Below, in pieces: positions 25,931-39,600 of a DNA stretch of 64,000 nucleotides (its first letter is position 1; the number at the start of each line of letters is the position of its first letter). Under the pieces are notes generated by a model. That model saw only the letters and a list, made by a program, of their open reading frames with translations. It ran no database searches and had not been told where the DNA came from. A program made the position numbers and the translations under genes. This DNA comes from Sipunculus nudus (Eukaryota; Annelida; Sipuncula; Golfingiida; Sipunculidae), in assembly GCA_026874595.1 (NCBI GenBank), contig CM049307.1, positions 34,330,862 through 34,394,861 on the forward strand. The letters are read 5' to 3'.

Positions 25931-26711
25931 AACAAGAGACCCAGGGGTCTAATGTTCACTCTGTGAATTACTGTGCATGATGGTGGGTGATAAAAAAAAG
26001 TAAAAAAGTGAACGTGAAAAAACCATTCATTCCTTTCCAAGTGGACAGTGTTCTATTGCACAAGGTAGGTGGCGCAACCTGTCTGTTTTAGAGAAAACTT
26101 TCAAGATGGATGCACATGCCAATTTCAGACCTATGCTCCTGAGATATGAGCAATTTTCACCCACAGCAAATGTAGCTCAATACGGGTGGCACCACCTGGA
26201 GGTCAAAATCATTTAGCAGTCACATGATTAATATTCCTGTGAAATTTTTAACTGAAGGCTGCAGCAGTTCCTAAGATATTTCGTAACAGACAATACATCA
26301 TGTATGGAATAACATCAAGTTGCCAAATTTTGCGATTGACACAATTTTAAGTTCCGTAGAGATGCCATTTTGAAAATGACATGATTGAATTTATACTCAA
26401 ATTATTCCCCTTCCTCTAAAGAACTTTTGCCTATGATATGAAGGCCATAATATTTATACTTTATGAATTATCTTGGAAGAATTGAAAAAGACCATTTGGC
26501 CCATAGAAACTAGGTCAACAAAGGTGGCGCCACCAAAAGCTTATTTTTGCATATTCATCCCATGATCAGTAATTCTGTTTCATGAAGGCAGCTGCTGTGG
26601 CTGTTGAGATATTTGGTAACAGACAGTGGACGGTGGACAGTTGACAGTGGACGGTGGACAGTGGACGGCAGACGCTGTGCCATGGCATAAGTTCACAGAG
26701 TGAACTAAAAA
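25931..26711 (+). mobile_element. F5 repeat element, apparently complete
   Basis: Begins AACAAGAGACCCAGGGGTC (a GACCC/GGGTC hairpin) and, just inside, has GTTCACTCTGTGAA at 25954-25967. It ends with the exact inverted complement TTCACAGAGTGAAC at 26692-26705 followed by TAAAAAG. Inside are three GGTGGCGCCACC-like palindromes (about 26068, 26184 and 26522), the phrase CTGAGATATGAGCAATTTTC, and a simple GACAGTGGACGGTG tandem. No protein frame. Layout matches F2 with different terminal words. The shape suggests a non-autonomous DNA element with subterminal inverted repeats; a Helentron-like origin is one possibility, not shown. Confidence 0.7.
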
Positions 26712-27541
26712 GAGTACAATATCAACTATCACCAGAAAATGACATTTGACATTTGCAACATCTTATTTTTACCTGGACCATTTTACAAAAATTTTGATGA
26801 GCCTGTAACTCATGAGCATACGCCATCTTGAAGGCTGTAATGCATACCAATTAATAAACCATTGTGGTATATTCTATCACAGTGTCATGGAAAGTCCACC
26901 AGATCATTCATTGCATACATGATCTGTCCTCAATGACTTTTAGATTTAATTAGATAAAGACCTGATCATGTGCATGCCTTGCTGTCTACCATTAATAAAA
27001 AATGTCCTGGTACAAGGTCACTCAGTGCTTACACTAAGGCCAGGGACATAGTCAGGGTGCTGTTTTTATGGGAGTTTTTAAGTATTTGAACCTTAGTGGG
27101 AGCCTATGTCACTTATTGTAGGCAGTTAGGTTGCTATATATTAGGCCTAAACATTTTTTACCAAACGTTCTAACACTGGTACTTTACACATATCCTACAC
27201 AAACAGAACATGCTAAGCCTTGTAACCTATGGCTATTTCAGAAGTAGTACCAGGAATGTAATTACAGACTGAATGAGTTCATCTGTATGACCTTTTTATA
27301 ACCTAAGTAAATCTTACTGCTGGATAAATGCACCTATAACACAATGACATACAAAACTCTGAGGCACTGCTCTAGGATATTTTGCCACATCTTTTTAATA
27401 TTCTGGGATGTGTTTTAAAGAAATATTATCTGAATCCATCTGCCTTTCAGATAACCAGCTCAACCACATGATAGCATGAAGGGATGTAATAGGTCTCACA
27501 AAAGATATACTGCACTTCATTCACACTCTGAAAAAAATGAT

Positions 27542-27582
<41 letters not shown>

Positions 27583-28073
27583 CATAACATTCACCCCATC
27601 ATCCACAAAGTAAACAGTTTCATGCTGCCAGTGATCCAATTCCCAACTGACTCAGGTCCTCTGCAAACACACCTGGGGAACACACACACACTCACACACA
27701 CAGAGCATATCAGAGAAAAAAAAAAATGAAAACAATAAATAAGAGTTATTATGAATGTTCAATCATCTGATTTTTTTTACTGTCACAATAAATCAAAGTA
27801 CATTAATATATAAAAGCAGAAAACACCATTAAAAATTATTTATCATGTATAACAATATAAATACTATAAAATATATGCAACATATTCATTGAGCTAGGAC
27901 AATATTTAACACATTATCATATATTCATATATAGAAAACAGTGGTGTGAACATGAATTACTGTAAATGTACCATTAAGCTTACTGTCACTGAAAATCATG
28001 AAATATATCATGCCTCAAGTACTTTACTGCATTTTCCCCAGGAGCACAACAGGATATAAATTGTGAAAAGTAA
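26712..28073. other. No gene recognised; (AC)n runs
   Basis: AT-rich DNA with AC microsatellites at 27546-27583 and 27681-27702. No domain or splice-bounded coding stretch seen. Confidence 0.5.
27546..27583. repeat. (AC)n microsatellite
   Basis: AC run with a single CG interruption near its right end. Confidence 0.95.
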
Positions 28074-29160
28074 ACAAGGGGCCTGTGGGTCACAGCACTC
28101 AGCTGAAATTGATTATAAGAATATCTTTATAACAAGTGACCCAAGGATCATGATGCTCAGGGGACTAGGAAGACATTCACAAAAGGAATTTTACCATCTG
28201 AAATCATTTCATCATTCAAATTTGTAGGTGGTATCCCCATTCAACTGAAGCATAGCTCAGAGGATACGGGTAACAGAACCTAATTTCAGGTTTCCAAGGA
28301 TGATTTTTCATGGACCTCACTAGATGTCAAGTTAGAAGTTTCAAGGTCGAATAGTTATGGTTTGTACCCTGTTTGACCACATCTTTAAAGGTCTCAAAAA
28401 TAGAGGGGAAAATGTGTAAAATTTTTAAAAATCAAGATGACGCCACCAGTCTGCAAGAATTAATGAAACATTCCATGATTAATAAGCAAGCAAGGAATCA
28501 TGACCACCAATGCATTAGTTTTTCAGATACTAGAGCTTTTGAATCATATTTTTCATTATTCTAGGGGGTTCTTCTTAGCCCCATAGCTCAAAGGATATGG
28601 TTAACAGAGACTTAATTGCAGGCTTCCAAGAAGATTTTTCAATGACCTCCCTGCATGTCAAGTTAGAAAATTCTAGGTCCAGTGGTTACAATTTGTGCCC
28701 TGATAACAGATGACTGCATCTTTGAAGGTCTCACAAATAGAAAATAAATGTGTAAAAATTTAAAAAAAAATCCAAGTGGCACCACCAGTCTAAAGGTCCT
28801 GATGAATCAATCAGTGATGAATATATGCATGCAAAGAATCATGGTGATCAATGCATTAGTTGCCAAGATACTGGGGCTTTTGTAACTAATTTTTAATTAT
28901 TCTGGGGGTTACTTCTGAACCCCATAGCTTAAAGGATATGGGTAACAGAAACCTAATTTCAGGTTTTCATGGTGATTTTTTCATGGACCTCACTGGATGT
29001 CAAGTTAGAAGTTTCAAGGTCCAATGGTTATGATATGTACCATGTTAACATATGACAACATCTTTACCATTTATGCCCGGTTAACAGACAATCTGATGAC
29101 AGACAACTAACAAAGAGTGATCACTATAGCTCAGATGACTTTCAGTCATCTGTGCTAAAA
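28074..29160 (+). mobile_element. F2 repeat element with tandem ~340-base units
   Basis: Two F2-type starts lie near 28074 (ACAAGGGGCCTGTGGGTCAC then CACTCAGCTGA) and 28133. The body has units of about 340 bases starting near 28240, 28576 and 28917: CCCATAGCTCAAAGGATATG, a GGTTTCCAAGGA part, a GGTCCAGTGGTTACGATTTG part, then a GGTGGCGCCACCAGTCTGCA-like palindrome. It ends in the terminal hairpin near 29128-29156 (AGCTCAGATGACT with a degenerate partner) and CTAAAAA. Short frames with recurring MGNRDLISGFQ-like peptides are chance translations of the repeat, since stops and frames are not conserved. Confidence 0.75.
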
Positions 29161-29340
29161 ACCCAACATGCTGAAATGTGGCAACAGTTAATTTTTTTTG
29201 TATATCATTATTTGAGAAATATTTGGAGCTGCCTGTGTACTTATTGGCTACATGAAATATGCAGGAGCCTCTCATGATTACATATTTGTTGAAGTATTTG
29301 TATATAAATGAAGTGACAGTAATATGCATATAAATGATAA

Positions 29341-29738
29341 ACAAGTGACCCATGGGTCTTGACGCTCAGCCGACAGGCATGTTGACAAAATGTCCTTGCA
29401 CAGCAAATTAAGATAATGTAGGTGGCATCATAGTTCATGCATATTAGCTGAGGTTCATCAACACCCATAAGCACATCAAATTTGATGACAATCCATCCAG
29501 CTGTTCCTGAGGAATCTGGCAATTTGTGTGTATTTTGCATTATTTCTGGGGTACTCAAACATGGCCTGTAACTCAGATAATATGGGTCACAGTGACCTTA
29601 ATTCAAGTTTCTGAAGAGAACTTTTGAGGAACTCTCAGGATGTAAAGTAAGAAGATTACGGTCAAATTGTTATGATTTGTGCCCTGCTTTGGCATCAAAT
29701 TTTCAACTAGAATACGGGTAGTCGACAAGCAACTACGT
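29341..29738 (+). mobile_element. F2 start, interrupted by F1
   Basis: Begins AACAAGTGACCCATGGGTC and CGCTCAGCCGAC, then one diverged body unit. The body stops being recognisable at about 29715, shortly before the F1 copy beginning near 29739. F2 sequence resumes at 31485 with AATTATTCTGGGGG. Confidence 0.65.
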
Positions 29739-31484
29739 GTATCCGCCTAAATCAGAGTGGAACGGGTGAAGTGAGGCATGGATTGAGTGGCAAGGGGAAA
29801 TAGAGTGAAGTGTTGCATATTAGCATGGATGTCTGCAGCCAAATTGTGTATGTAGGTTGCCCCCCCCCCCCTACCACAAAATCCAGAAAGCCGTCCAAGT
29901 TGTATACATATGCAAAATTTAAGGCAGATAAGTCAAACCACTGGATGTATATGAGTGATTTTAGCCCGTGGCAGACAAACAGATGGACGCTGAGCAAAAA
30001 TGGTTGCAAGTGACGCCACCAGTTTTGGGTATGATAAAGAGCTATGTGAGAACTATACACATGCAAAACTTTGGCCCAATCGGTCAAACGGTTCCCAAGA
30101 TATGAGCTTGGATGTCTGCTGCATAAACTAGAATGCAGGTGGCGCCACCTGTCATAAAATCAAGAGAGCTGTTGGGGATGTATAAACCTGCAAAATTTTA
30201 GCCAGATATGTCAAACCACTGCCGGGATATGAGTGATTTTATCACATGGCAGACAAACAGACAGGAGCTGTGTAAAATGGCTGCAGGTGGCGCCACCAGT
30301 TTTTGTGTATGTTATAAAGCTCTCCACTTGTTATAAAGCCTCTCCAGGGCTACATTTGTGCAAAAAAATTTTCCTGATCGGTCAAACAGTTCCCGAGATA
30401 TGAGCTTGGATGTCTGCAGCGTAAACGTGAATGTAGGTGGCGCCACCTGTCATAAAATCAGAAAAGCTATCCAGGATGTATACGCATGCCGAATTTCATG
30501 TGAATTAGTCAAGTCACTGCAGAGATATGAGTGATTTTAACCCAGGGCAGACAAACAGATGGGACACTGTGCAAACATGGTTGCAGGTGGCGCCACCATT
30601 TTTTGTGTATGTTATAAAGCTCTCCACTTGTTATAAAGCCTCTCCAGGGCTACATTTGTGCAAAAAAATTTTCCTGATCGGTCAAACAGTTCCCGAGATA
30701 TGAGCTTGGATGTCTGCAGCGTAAACGTGAATGTAGGTGGCGCCACCTGTCATAAAATCAGAAAAGCTATCCAGGATGTATACGCATGCCGAATTTCATG
30801 TGAATTAGTCAAGTCACTGCAGAGATATGAGTGATTTTAACCCAGGGCAGACAAACAGATGGGACACTGTGCAAACATGGTTGCAGGTGGCGCCACCATT
30901 TTTTGTGTATGTTATAAAGCTCTCCAAGGGCTACATTTGTGCAAAAAAATTTTCCTGATCGGTCGAGATATGAGCTTGGATGTCTGCAGCGTAAACGTGA
31001 ATGTAGGTGGCGCCACCTGTCATAAAATCAGAAAAGCTATCCAGGATGTATACGCATGCTGAATTTCAGATGAATTAGTCAAGTCACTGCAGAGATATGA
31101 GTGATTTTAACCCAAGGCAGACGAACAGATGGACAGTGTGCAAACATGGTTGCAGGTGGCGCCACCATTTTTTGTGCATGTTATAAAGCTCCCAAGGGCT
31201 ACATTTGTGCAAAAAAATTTTCCTGATCGGTCAAACGGTTCCCAAGATATGTGGGTTTATGTGTGGAAACAGACGCACAAACAGACGCAGAGCGCAGAGG
31301 AAAGGTCAGAGGTCAAAACAAAATCGGGGCGCAGCAGTTCACATGTGACCCGAACATAATCCCTGGTTTCGTAAAATTCCGCCCAGCGGTTACGGAGGAG
31401 TTCTCCGGACACCTATGCGGCAGCGGCGGCGGCTGCGGCCAGCTGAAAACAGTGTATCCGCAAAACTCTGTTTTGGCGGATACA
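29739..31484. mobile_element. F1 tandem repeat element, near-complete copy
   Basis: Starts GTATCCGCCTAAATC and ends GTTTTGGCGGATAC, a terminal inverted repeat of about 12 bases. Between them are five or so dimer units, with AGGTGGCGCCACC palindromes at 30137, 30285, 30435, 30585, 30735, 30885, 31005 and 31154, mostly spaced 148-150 bases. The tail repeats that of 1-754: AGGTCAGAGGTCA at 31303-31315, a GCGGCGG run and a terminal hairpin near 31455-31484. Segments 30301-30600 and 30601-30900 are identical base for base, indicating a recent unit duplication. It sits within F2 sequence. Confidence 0.85.
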
Positions 31485-33717
31485 ATTATTCTGGGGGTGC
31501 TTATAAGCCACATAGCTTGGAGAATATGGGTAACAGAAACCTAATTTCAGGTTTCCAAGAAGACTTTTTCATGGACCTCCCCGGTTGTCAAAATAGAAGA
31601 TTCTAGGTCCAATGGTTACGATTTGTGCACTGTTAAAGGATTTGTGCCCTGATCTTTGCATGTCAAGTTAGAAGATTCCAGGTCCAGTGGTTATGATTTG
31701 TGCCCTGTTATAAGATGACCACATCTTTTAAGGTATCAAAAATAGAGAAAGAAAATTGTAAAATATCGAAAAAATACAATGGGCACCACCATTCTGCAGA
31801 AACTGATGGAACACTCCATGATCAATATCCATGCAAAGAATCATGGTGATCAATGCATTGGTTGTTCAGAAAATTGAAATTTTGTATCAAATTTCCATTA
31901 TTCTGGGGGATACTTCAGAGCCCCATAGCTTGAAGAATCTGGGTAACAGAGACCTATATCCAGGTTTCCAAGGAGACTTTTCATGGGCCTTCCCGCATGT
32001 CAAGATAGAAGATTCTAGGTCCAGTTGTTACGATTTGTGCCCTGTTAACAGATGACCGCATCTTTTAAGGTCTCAAAAATAGAGAAAAAAAATCGTAAAA
32101 AATCGGAAAAATACAGGTGGCGCCACCAGCCTGCAGAAATTGATGAAACACTCCATGATTAATATCTATGCAAAGAATCATGGTGAACAATGCATTAGTT
32201 GTTCAGATACTTGAGCTTTTGTATCAAATTTTCCATTTTCTGGGGGGGTACTTTGGAGCCCCATAGCTCAAAGAATATGGGTAACAGAGACTTAATTCCA
32301 GGTGTCCAAGGAAATTTTTCATGGACATCTCTTGATGGAAAGTAAGAAGATTCCAGGTCAAGCGGTTACTATTTGTGCCCTGTTAACGGACCGATGACCA
32401 GACAGCCGGACGGCCTGACAACTGGACGGCCGACGGACAAAGACTTACAGTCAGCTGAGCTAAAAACCTGAACAAATACAGGTGGTGCCACCAGTCTGCA
32501 GAAACTGATGAAACACTCCATGATCAAAATCCATGCAAACAATTATGGTGATCTCTGCATTAGTTGTTCAGATACTTCAGCTTTTGTATCAAATTTTCCA
32601 TTATTCTGAGCTGTACTTTGGAGTGCCATAGCTCAAAAGATATGGGTAACAGAGACCTAATTTCAGGTTTCCATAGAGACTTTTTTCATGGGTCTCCCTG
32701 TGTGTCAAGAATGAAGATTCTAGGTCCAGTTGTTACGATTTTTACCCTGTTGACAGATAACTACATCCTTAAAGGTCTCAAAAATAGAGAGAAAAAAATT
32801 GTAAAAATTTGTAAAAATACTGGTGGCGCCACCAGTCTGCAGGAACTGATGGAACACCTCTTGATCAATATTTATGCCAAAAATCATGACTATCAGTGTT
32901 GTACATATTGAGATATTGCAATTTTTTTATCAAAATTTTCCATTATTCTGGGGGGGTAATTGGAAGCCCCACAGCTCAAAGGATATAGGTAACAGGGACC
33001 TTATTTCAGGTTTCCATGGAGACTTTTCATAGGTCTCTCACTGTGTCAATAATGATGATTCTAGGTCCAGTCTTTACGATTTGTGCCCTGTTAACAGATG
33101 TTCACATTTTTAAAGGTCTCAAAAATAGATGAAATTTTTGACTATTCTGGGGGGTAATTTGGGGCCCCATAGCTCAAAGGATATGGGTAACAGAGAGCTA
33201 TTTTTGGTTTCCCTGGAGACTTTTCATAGGTCTCTCAGTGTGTCAAGAATGAAGATTCTAGGTCTAGTCTTTACAATTTGTGCCCTGTTAACAGATGTTT
33301 ACATTTTTAAAGGTCTCAAAAATAGAGAAAAAAATTCGTAAAAAATTGAAAAATACAGGTGGCACCACCAGTCTGCAGAAACTGATGGAACATCTAATGA
33401 TCAATATGTATGCCAAAAATCATGACCATCAGTGATGTAGTTGATGAGATTTTGAAGTTTTTGTATGAAATTTTTGACTATTCTGGGGGGGGGGTACTTT
33501 GGGGCCCCATAGCTCGAAGGATATGGGTAACAGAGACCTAATTTCTGGTTTCCAAGGAGATTTTTCATGGACCTCTGAGAATGTCAATTTACAAGATTCC
33601 AGGTCCAGTGGTTACGATTTGTGCCCTGTTAATGGACAGACGACAGGACGACCGGACGGACGACGGACAAAGAGTGATTGCTAAAGCTCAGATGACTTAC
33701 AGTCAGCTGAGCTAAAA
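31485..33717 (+). mobile_element. F2 tandem array, right part and terminal hairpins
   Basis: Units of about 340 bases beginning with GGGGCCCCATAGCTCAAAGG or similar at about 31500, 31918, 32258, 32620, 32965, 33160 and 33502, some truncated. GGTGGCGCCACCAG-type palindromes occur at about 32115, 32482, 32821 and 33358. An internal end occurs near 32440-32466 (CAGTCAGCTGAGCTAAAAA) and the final hairpin is at 33685-33713: arms AGCTCAGATGACT and AGTCAGCTGAGCT, loop TAC, then AAAAA. The GACGGACGGACAAAG-type tag precedes both ends. Confidence 0.8.
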
Positions 33718-36518
33718 AAGGGAAGAAAGTGGAGATAATAATACATATATACTATATTAACTGAAAAAAGAGGGTGCTGAATTATAATAAAAACTTTCCA
33801 TTTTTTAATAAGAATAAACCAAACTTGATAAGTATGTTAAAACAAGCCAATCCTTTAGACATTGCTCTGTGCAACAAATGAAAATTCTGGCATGAATCCA
33901 TTTAATTATGCAATAAGGAAAAATTAGAAATGAGCGAATGCATGTATTCATATCTATATAATTATCCGGGCCCATTATGAATTCCATAACTTTTTTCATG
34001 CATTTACTGATAATAATTAAGTGCAAAAGTGATTGTTATTATGCATTTTAGTTTTAACTGCATTTGTGTAATATTCCATTTTAGAACAAGGGACCCATGG
34101 GTCACAGCGCTCAGCTGACAGTAATATGTGCGTACAATAACCACTCACTGGAAATTTATGAATTCCTGTCAATTATAGAATAAGGAAGAAAGTGGAGTTA
34201 AGCTAAAGTATAATAATACACATTTAATTTATTAACTGAAATAAAATGCTGTAAAAAATTGAATCTTCCATTTCCAAATGAGCATAAACTAAATCTGATA
34301 AGTGCATATTGCACTTTTTGACCAACAAAAAGTGTATAAATGTAATAAATAATTCTAAAAACAGGTTAAACATATTTCCAAATATATATTTAAAACCTTT
34401 TTATCATGGCTTTAATATATCATTTAGAAGACTGAACAATTTACAGCTATATACTTTAAATATAGATTGCAGAACTCTTGCATTAATTCAACACATAATT
34501 TGATTGACAATTCTAAATTGCATAATCACATATCCCTAATTTCATTAGATATCACCACATTAGGCATACATATGTATTTAATTTTTTACCACAAAAATAT
34601 ATCTTATAACTTAACAATCAATATCTGAAAATAAAACTTGATTCAGAATTCACAATTCTAAATGCACCTTTGTTTATCCATAATTTGGCTCATATATTAT
34701 CAATTTATGCATACTGATTGGTTTTAATTTATTAAAATTATTTAAAAGAAATTGATTTATTTAAAATTGCTACAATACTACAACATGGCATTTTTCTGGA
34801 TAACTCATTGAATTACTATTTCAAGAAAAGTTTTGTATACTTGAGTGGAAACAGCATTACAATTAAGGAAATACAGTTCAAACAACAACAATCATTACAT
34901 AACCCTTGATAGTTTGGGGGGTGATATAATAAGAACTGTACACCTGTGACAGCAGGGGATCTCATATTTCAATGACCAGCCTAATTTGTGAGCTTTTATT
35001 TTCAAGTTTCAGATTTAAACAGATTAAATACTTACATGCATGTACATGCTGTGAGAATTAAATCAATGGTACCTACAGGAAAAAATGTGCCATGGTCCAA
35101 GTTGGGCAACATTTAAGGTACTAATTATAAAATTTATGCTAATAATTTAAAAATTTACAAAATTCAGATCTAATTTTGGGTATACAACTGCAATTTGAAA
35201 AAAATGTCTTTAGCTTCAACAATTATCATGTCAAGTGTGTAAATATCTTTCCTGATTTTTTTGCAAAGTGCATTATGTATTGGCCCATAACTTCTAGAAA
35301 TTATATAATACTGACCTAATTTCTGGCATTTCATAGGAAACATATAAAGAAATATTATCTAATGGCATAAGGAAAGATAAGTCTGAACTCTTGAGAGCAA
35401 AAACTAATACAACAGCTTCATAAAAATGAGTGAATTAAAGATTTTATCATTTCATATGTGATTGTAACTGAAATGGGAAACTGGTTACATCTTACTTACA
35501 CATAATTTGTCAAGATTCATTCCCTGAGATGGATTTCAGGTGGCCATCCCACCAACTGACTTATCTAACAGGTTGCCTGTACTGTGGTCACTTGGAAGTT
35601 GCCTCTGGCCCAGACCACACCATGACAAAATCAGTCAGACTACAGTCTGGCACAGGAACTCAGCCTGAGGTGTGTTTGGGGGGGGGGGGGGGGAGCTACA
35701 TACACAGGAACTCAACTTGAGGTGTGTGCATAATTTTGCATAATTAGAAAATAAACCAACAGTGCTTACAGAAAAGAAATGTGCCATTGTGAATTTGGGC
35801 AAAATTTAAGGTCATGATTTAACATTTATGCAAATAACTAAAAAAATACAAAATTTTGACCTAATTTCTGGTATCCAATTGAATCTCAATTACAGATACA
35901 TGCTGGAAAAAGGCTCTCTTGCTTTCCCAGTTACCATATAACAAGAGTACCACAAATCATAATATGCCTGTCCCATATCTAGTGACCTCATTAAATATGT
36001 GTTTTGCTGAGAAACTGTACTGGTTAATATTTATAATGAGTTTCATCAAAGTCCATAAGATTTTTGGTGCCACCAAAGTCTGGTAAATTCTGACCTCATT
36101 TAATATGCATGGATTTTGCTTGGAATCAAACTTAGGTGAGGTATTTTGCTGAATAATATTTCTGTTCAGTTTCATCAGAGTGCACCATATTCCTTATAAG
36201 TTATTGTGGCGAAACCATTTATGAAATGAACCTACTTTATTCTCCTCTGAATATTTTTTATATTAAATACATATTAAGTATAGTAGAGTCCTGCTTTGAG
36301 ACCACCCCCTAACATGACCACCCTGCTAAGATGACCCTTTTTATATTATATACCACTGCCTTATGTAAGCCATTCAAACTAGCACCCATCAGACGAATGT
36401 TGGTGGTCAGAAAGGTGCCAGTTTTGGTAGAGTTTATGGTACACCCTTGAGGGCTTGATGTTGTAATAAAGACATTATCTACCTGAAACAAAGACAGTGA
36501 TTAGAGATGAAATGTTAC
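33718..36518. repeat. Repeat-rich DNA downstream of the last found slo exon
   Basis: A fresh F2 start at 34085-34118 (GACCCATGGGTC and GCTCAGCTGA) has no matching end here. Blocks at 34780-35460 and 35560-35900 repeat at 40920-41330, 41870-42320, 42890-43900 and 44198-44470 (for example CAACATGGCATTTTTCTGG, GTGCCATGGTCCAAGTTGGG). G runs occur at 35678-35693. A repeat with GAGTCCTGCTTTGAGACCAC lies at about 36283. I searched by eye for the final slowpoke exon and did not find it. Confidence 0.6.
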
Positions 36519-36689
36519 CTTGTCTGTGGGCAGCAGAGGGAAATCATCTGGTGGGTTAGTGATCACATAACGTTTTGATGATGGACACTTAACGGTTGAG
36601 TTGGTGTCACGGAATCTGTACAGTCCTATGCATAGTATCCCATAATTCCTCAGTGCAAAGGAAAACAAATCACCATACTTTCCTCCCTC
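36519..36689 (-). CDS. slo: slo exon: end of RCK2 ([12 protein letters not shown])
   Basis: 57 codons; acceptor TTTTTTATAG, donor GACAAG then GTAACA. It reads [20 protein letters not shown], then [20 protein letters not shown] and [17 protein letters not shown]. In other animals the next residues are VxVLxQFD and a variable tail. If transcription read through this donor, a stop would come after five codons (VTFHL). Confidence 0.97.
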
Positions 36690-39600
36690 CTATAAAAAAG
36701 AGCAAAAGGTAGGACATTCATAGTCATCAATTATCAAATGTTTGGTATGCTTTAATTGATACACATTTTTCAAACTAATGTCACATTATAGACAAATCAT
36801 GATGCTTTTATAAACCTTCCTGCTCTGAAGCTGTTAAAATAGTACAACAGAAGACCTGTGAGGAGAAAAGGATATCAAACAGGATTTAATGCAGGTGTAA
36901 AAATTTATTATAAATACAAGTGGCTCTAGGCCCCAGATGCTCAGCCAAAAACTAGCATGGACCTTTTCTGCTTTCATATTAATCATTAACTGGCATGGGC
37001 ATACAGTGATAACTTGGATCACTAGATGCTGTGACAAACTGTTAACGGGGACAAATTGTTTTTTTAAGTATATAATGCTCCTTAAAGGTGCCCATTCTTT
37101 TAACAGGCATATAAGGTATACCATGATCTCTCCTGGGAATATAATAGTATCTGTCATGTCTATAAACAGTAGAAAATAACACTTGCAAAAGGCACAATCA
37201 GTGGTACAAATGAAAATTTGTAAAAATGTAAACATTTGTACATTTACAAAAGGTGTCTTAGTAACCTAGTATCAGGTTTGGAAAATGAATTCAGTCCGAT
37301 TACCAAATCTATTCTTGGTAGTGTTATTGGGTTATGAAATATTCATTGCCAACAGGAACTCATATACAATATGACTTATTTAAGTTCAGCTGGGTATTTT
37401 GATTTGGATTTCATCAAAATCTGTCAAAAACTTTTTGACTAATGTTGCTAACATGCAAATTTGTTTGCAGACTTAAGCTAAGATTTTTTATTTGTACAGA
37501 ATGCGGGATGCGGATTGTGTGTATAAAATTGGTACACGTATTGAGAAATAAACAAGGTAAGATTCCTCATGCACAGACCAGGCATGCAGAATGCTTATAT
37601 ATCCGGCAAAAATGATAGTTACATGTAGCCAATTTTACTTTCCTGATGTTATCGAGGGGCAACACATAGAAAATATGCATGCCACCGTGCAGGTTCATAT
37701 GAAGTCCCTCAAAACACATTCCATATTCCGTAAATCAGGAATCTTACACACTACTACTGAAGAAACTAGCCCTCGAAACTTGCCAAAGTCAGGTTTTTGG
37801 CCCCATCTTCCATGGGGGTGGGGGTTAGGGGGAGCTTAAGTCATTTACTTTATTATTAAAACAGGGCCCAGGACTATAAAAATAACGACAAGCAACTGTG
37901 GCTCCCCTGCTTTTTGTTGATTTACTGACACCTGTCAGGGAAACGGCACGTACATGTGCAATGATGTCATTGTGCTCTATGATATCACGACTCTCTCCAA
38001 TATGGCCATATCGTCACCTGCTAAAAATCCCAGTGTGAGCAAATAGGCAATAGACCCAAAAAAAACACCAGAGCACATTCCAGGCTTTTTTTTACGCATG
38101 GATCGACCCTTAATTTAATCAATTGTTCCTTGTATCATTGCCAAGCTATCCTGAAAATTTCATCAAACTCGGAACAATAAACAACCATGGCCAGCCCCCC
38201 CCCCCCTCCCCCCACCATACATTGATTTATTGACTCCTTTCAGGGAAACAACATGTACACATGGAGTGACATCAATGTCCTCTGTGATGTTAAGACTCAC
38301 ACCCAAAATATGGCCATACATCACATGGGTATACAAATATATGCTATGGACCCCCCCCCCCCCCCTTAAAATACTAGAGCTCATTCCGGGGTTATTTACT
38401 CTTGGATCGCCCCCAAAATTAAATCAATTGTTCCTTGTATCATTGCAAAGCTATCCTGAAAATTTCATCATTGCCAAGCTATCCTGAAAATTTCATCAAA
38501 CCCTGTTGAGGTCTTTTTGTGTTATTGTGCTAACAGACAAACAGATAAACAGACAGACAAACATATGCACCCAAAAACATAACCCCCGCTGCTAGGCTTG
38601 GGGGAGGTAATAACAAATGATATAAACTTGCCCCATATTGAACAAATGATCCATCAAAACCTTACCCCATATTGAGCAAATGGTCCATCAAAAAGGTCAA
38701 TCTGAGCAACTCGACACCGGTCTCTGTTAGCCAGTGTTTCGGGTGTGCTGTGCCCTCCTCTCATACCCACACCTTCCGCCAAAATTTGTTCAAGCTCAGG
38801 GGTGGCGCCCCCTGTTATCAAGGTCCTAATTAATGTCAAGGCATTGTCATTGAAGTAGGTCTGTAAACAAAAGATTCATTTTTATGAGATTTTTTTATTG
38901 TACAGAATATTGTTTCTTGAAAAGCTGAGATGAAACAAGAAGTCACATTTCTACTTTTTATTTTTACATATCATGATCAGCACAAAAATAAATACAAACA
39001 GTTCTTCTTTAAAATGACAATATGTACTGTAGAACACAAGTTTACCGTGGAAACCCCTGATCATATTAAGTTTCAATTTGTGAACAAATTATTACAGTAT
39101 ATATTGTATATGTTATAACTATTTAATACAAACAATACATATACTTCACATAATATACATGTTGTGTATGTTAAATGAAGATAAAATATAAAAGTGAAGA
39201 TTAAACCTGTTTGTTACTTGAAAACTATGTCTGACTTTGCTAGACCTGAATAATGATTGACAGGTTTGAGATTTATAAATGAATGTGATAAGAGCTTACA
39301 GTGCTCATTAAAGAGTCAAGCACGCTAACTGCAAATGCTGTGCCACATGCAAAAGGCTGTGTCATGTACAGCTCAGTGTCTGGGTCGTCCTCATCATCCT
39401 GGTCCAAGAATTGCACATTAGAGTCGTTAGCTGAAAAAGTTTATTTGAATTAATAATTCTCCAATCAGATTACTATACAGTGAAACCTCCCTATTACAGA
39501 CACAAGCAGGATCTGGGATCTTGTTTGTAACAGATAGATGTCTTCATAACAGAGTCTATTATTAACCTGTGAGTCTGCTGTCACTAAACTGTTCCTGATA

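Noticed and set aside
31129-33684. Many short plus frames with recurring peptides such as MGNRDLISGFQ
   Set aside because: They are translations of the F1 and F2 repeat units. Frames and stops are not preserved between units, so coding is unlikely.
36309-36491. Minus frame VDNVFITTSSPQ after an apparent acceptor, as a last slo exon
   Set aside because: It would require an intron of only about 36 bases, has no BK similarity, and its far end lies in a dispersed repeat (GAGTCCTGCTTTGAGACC).
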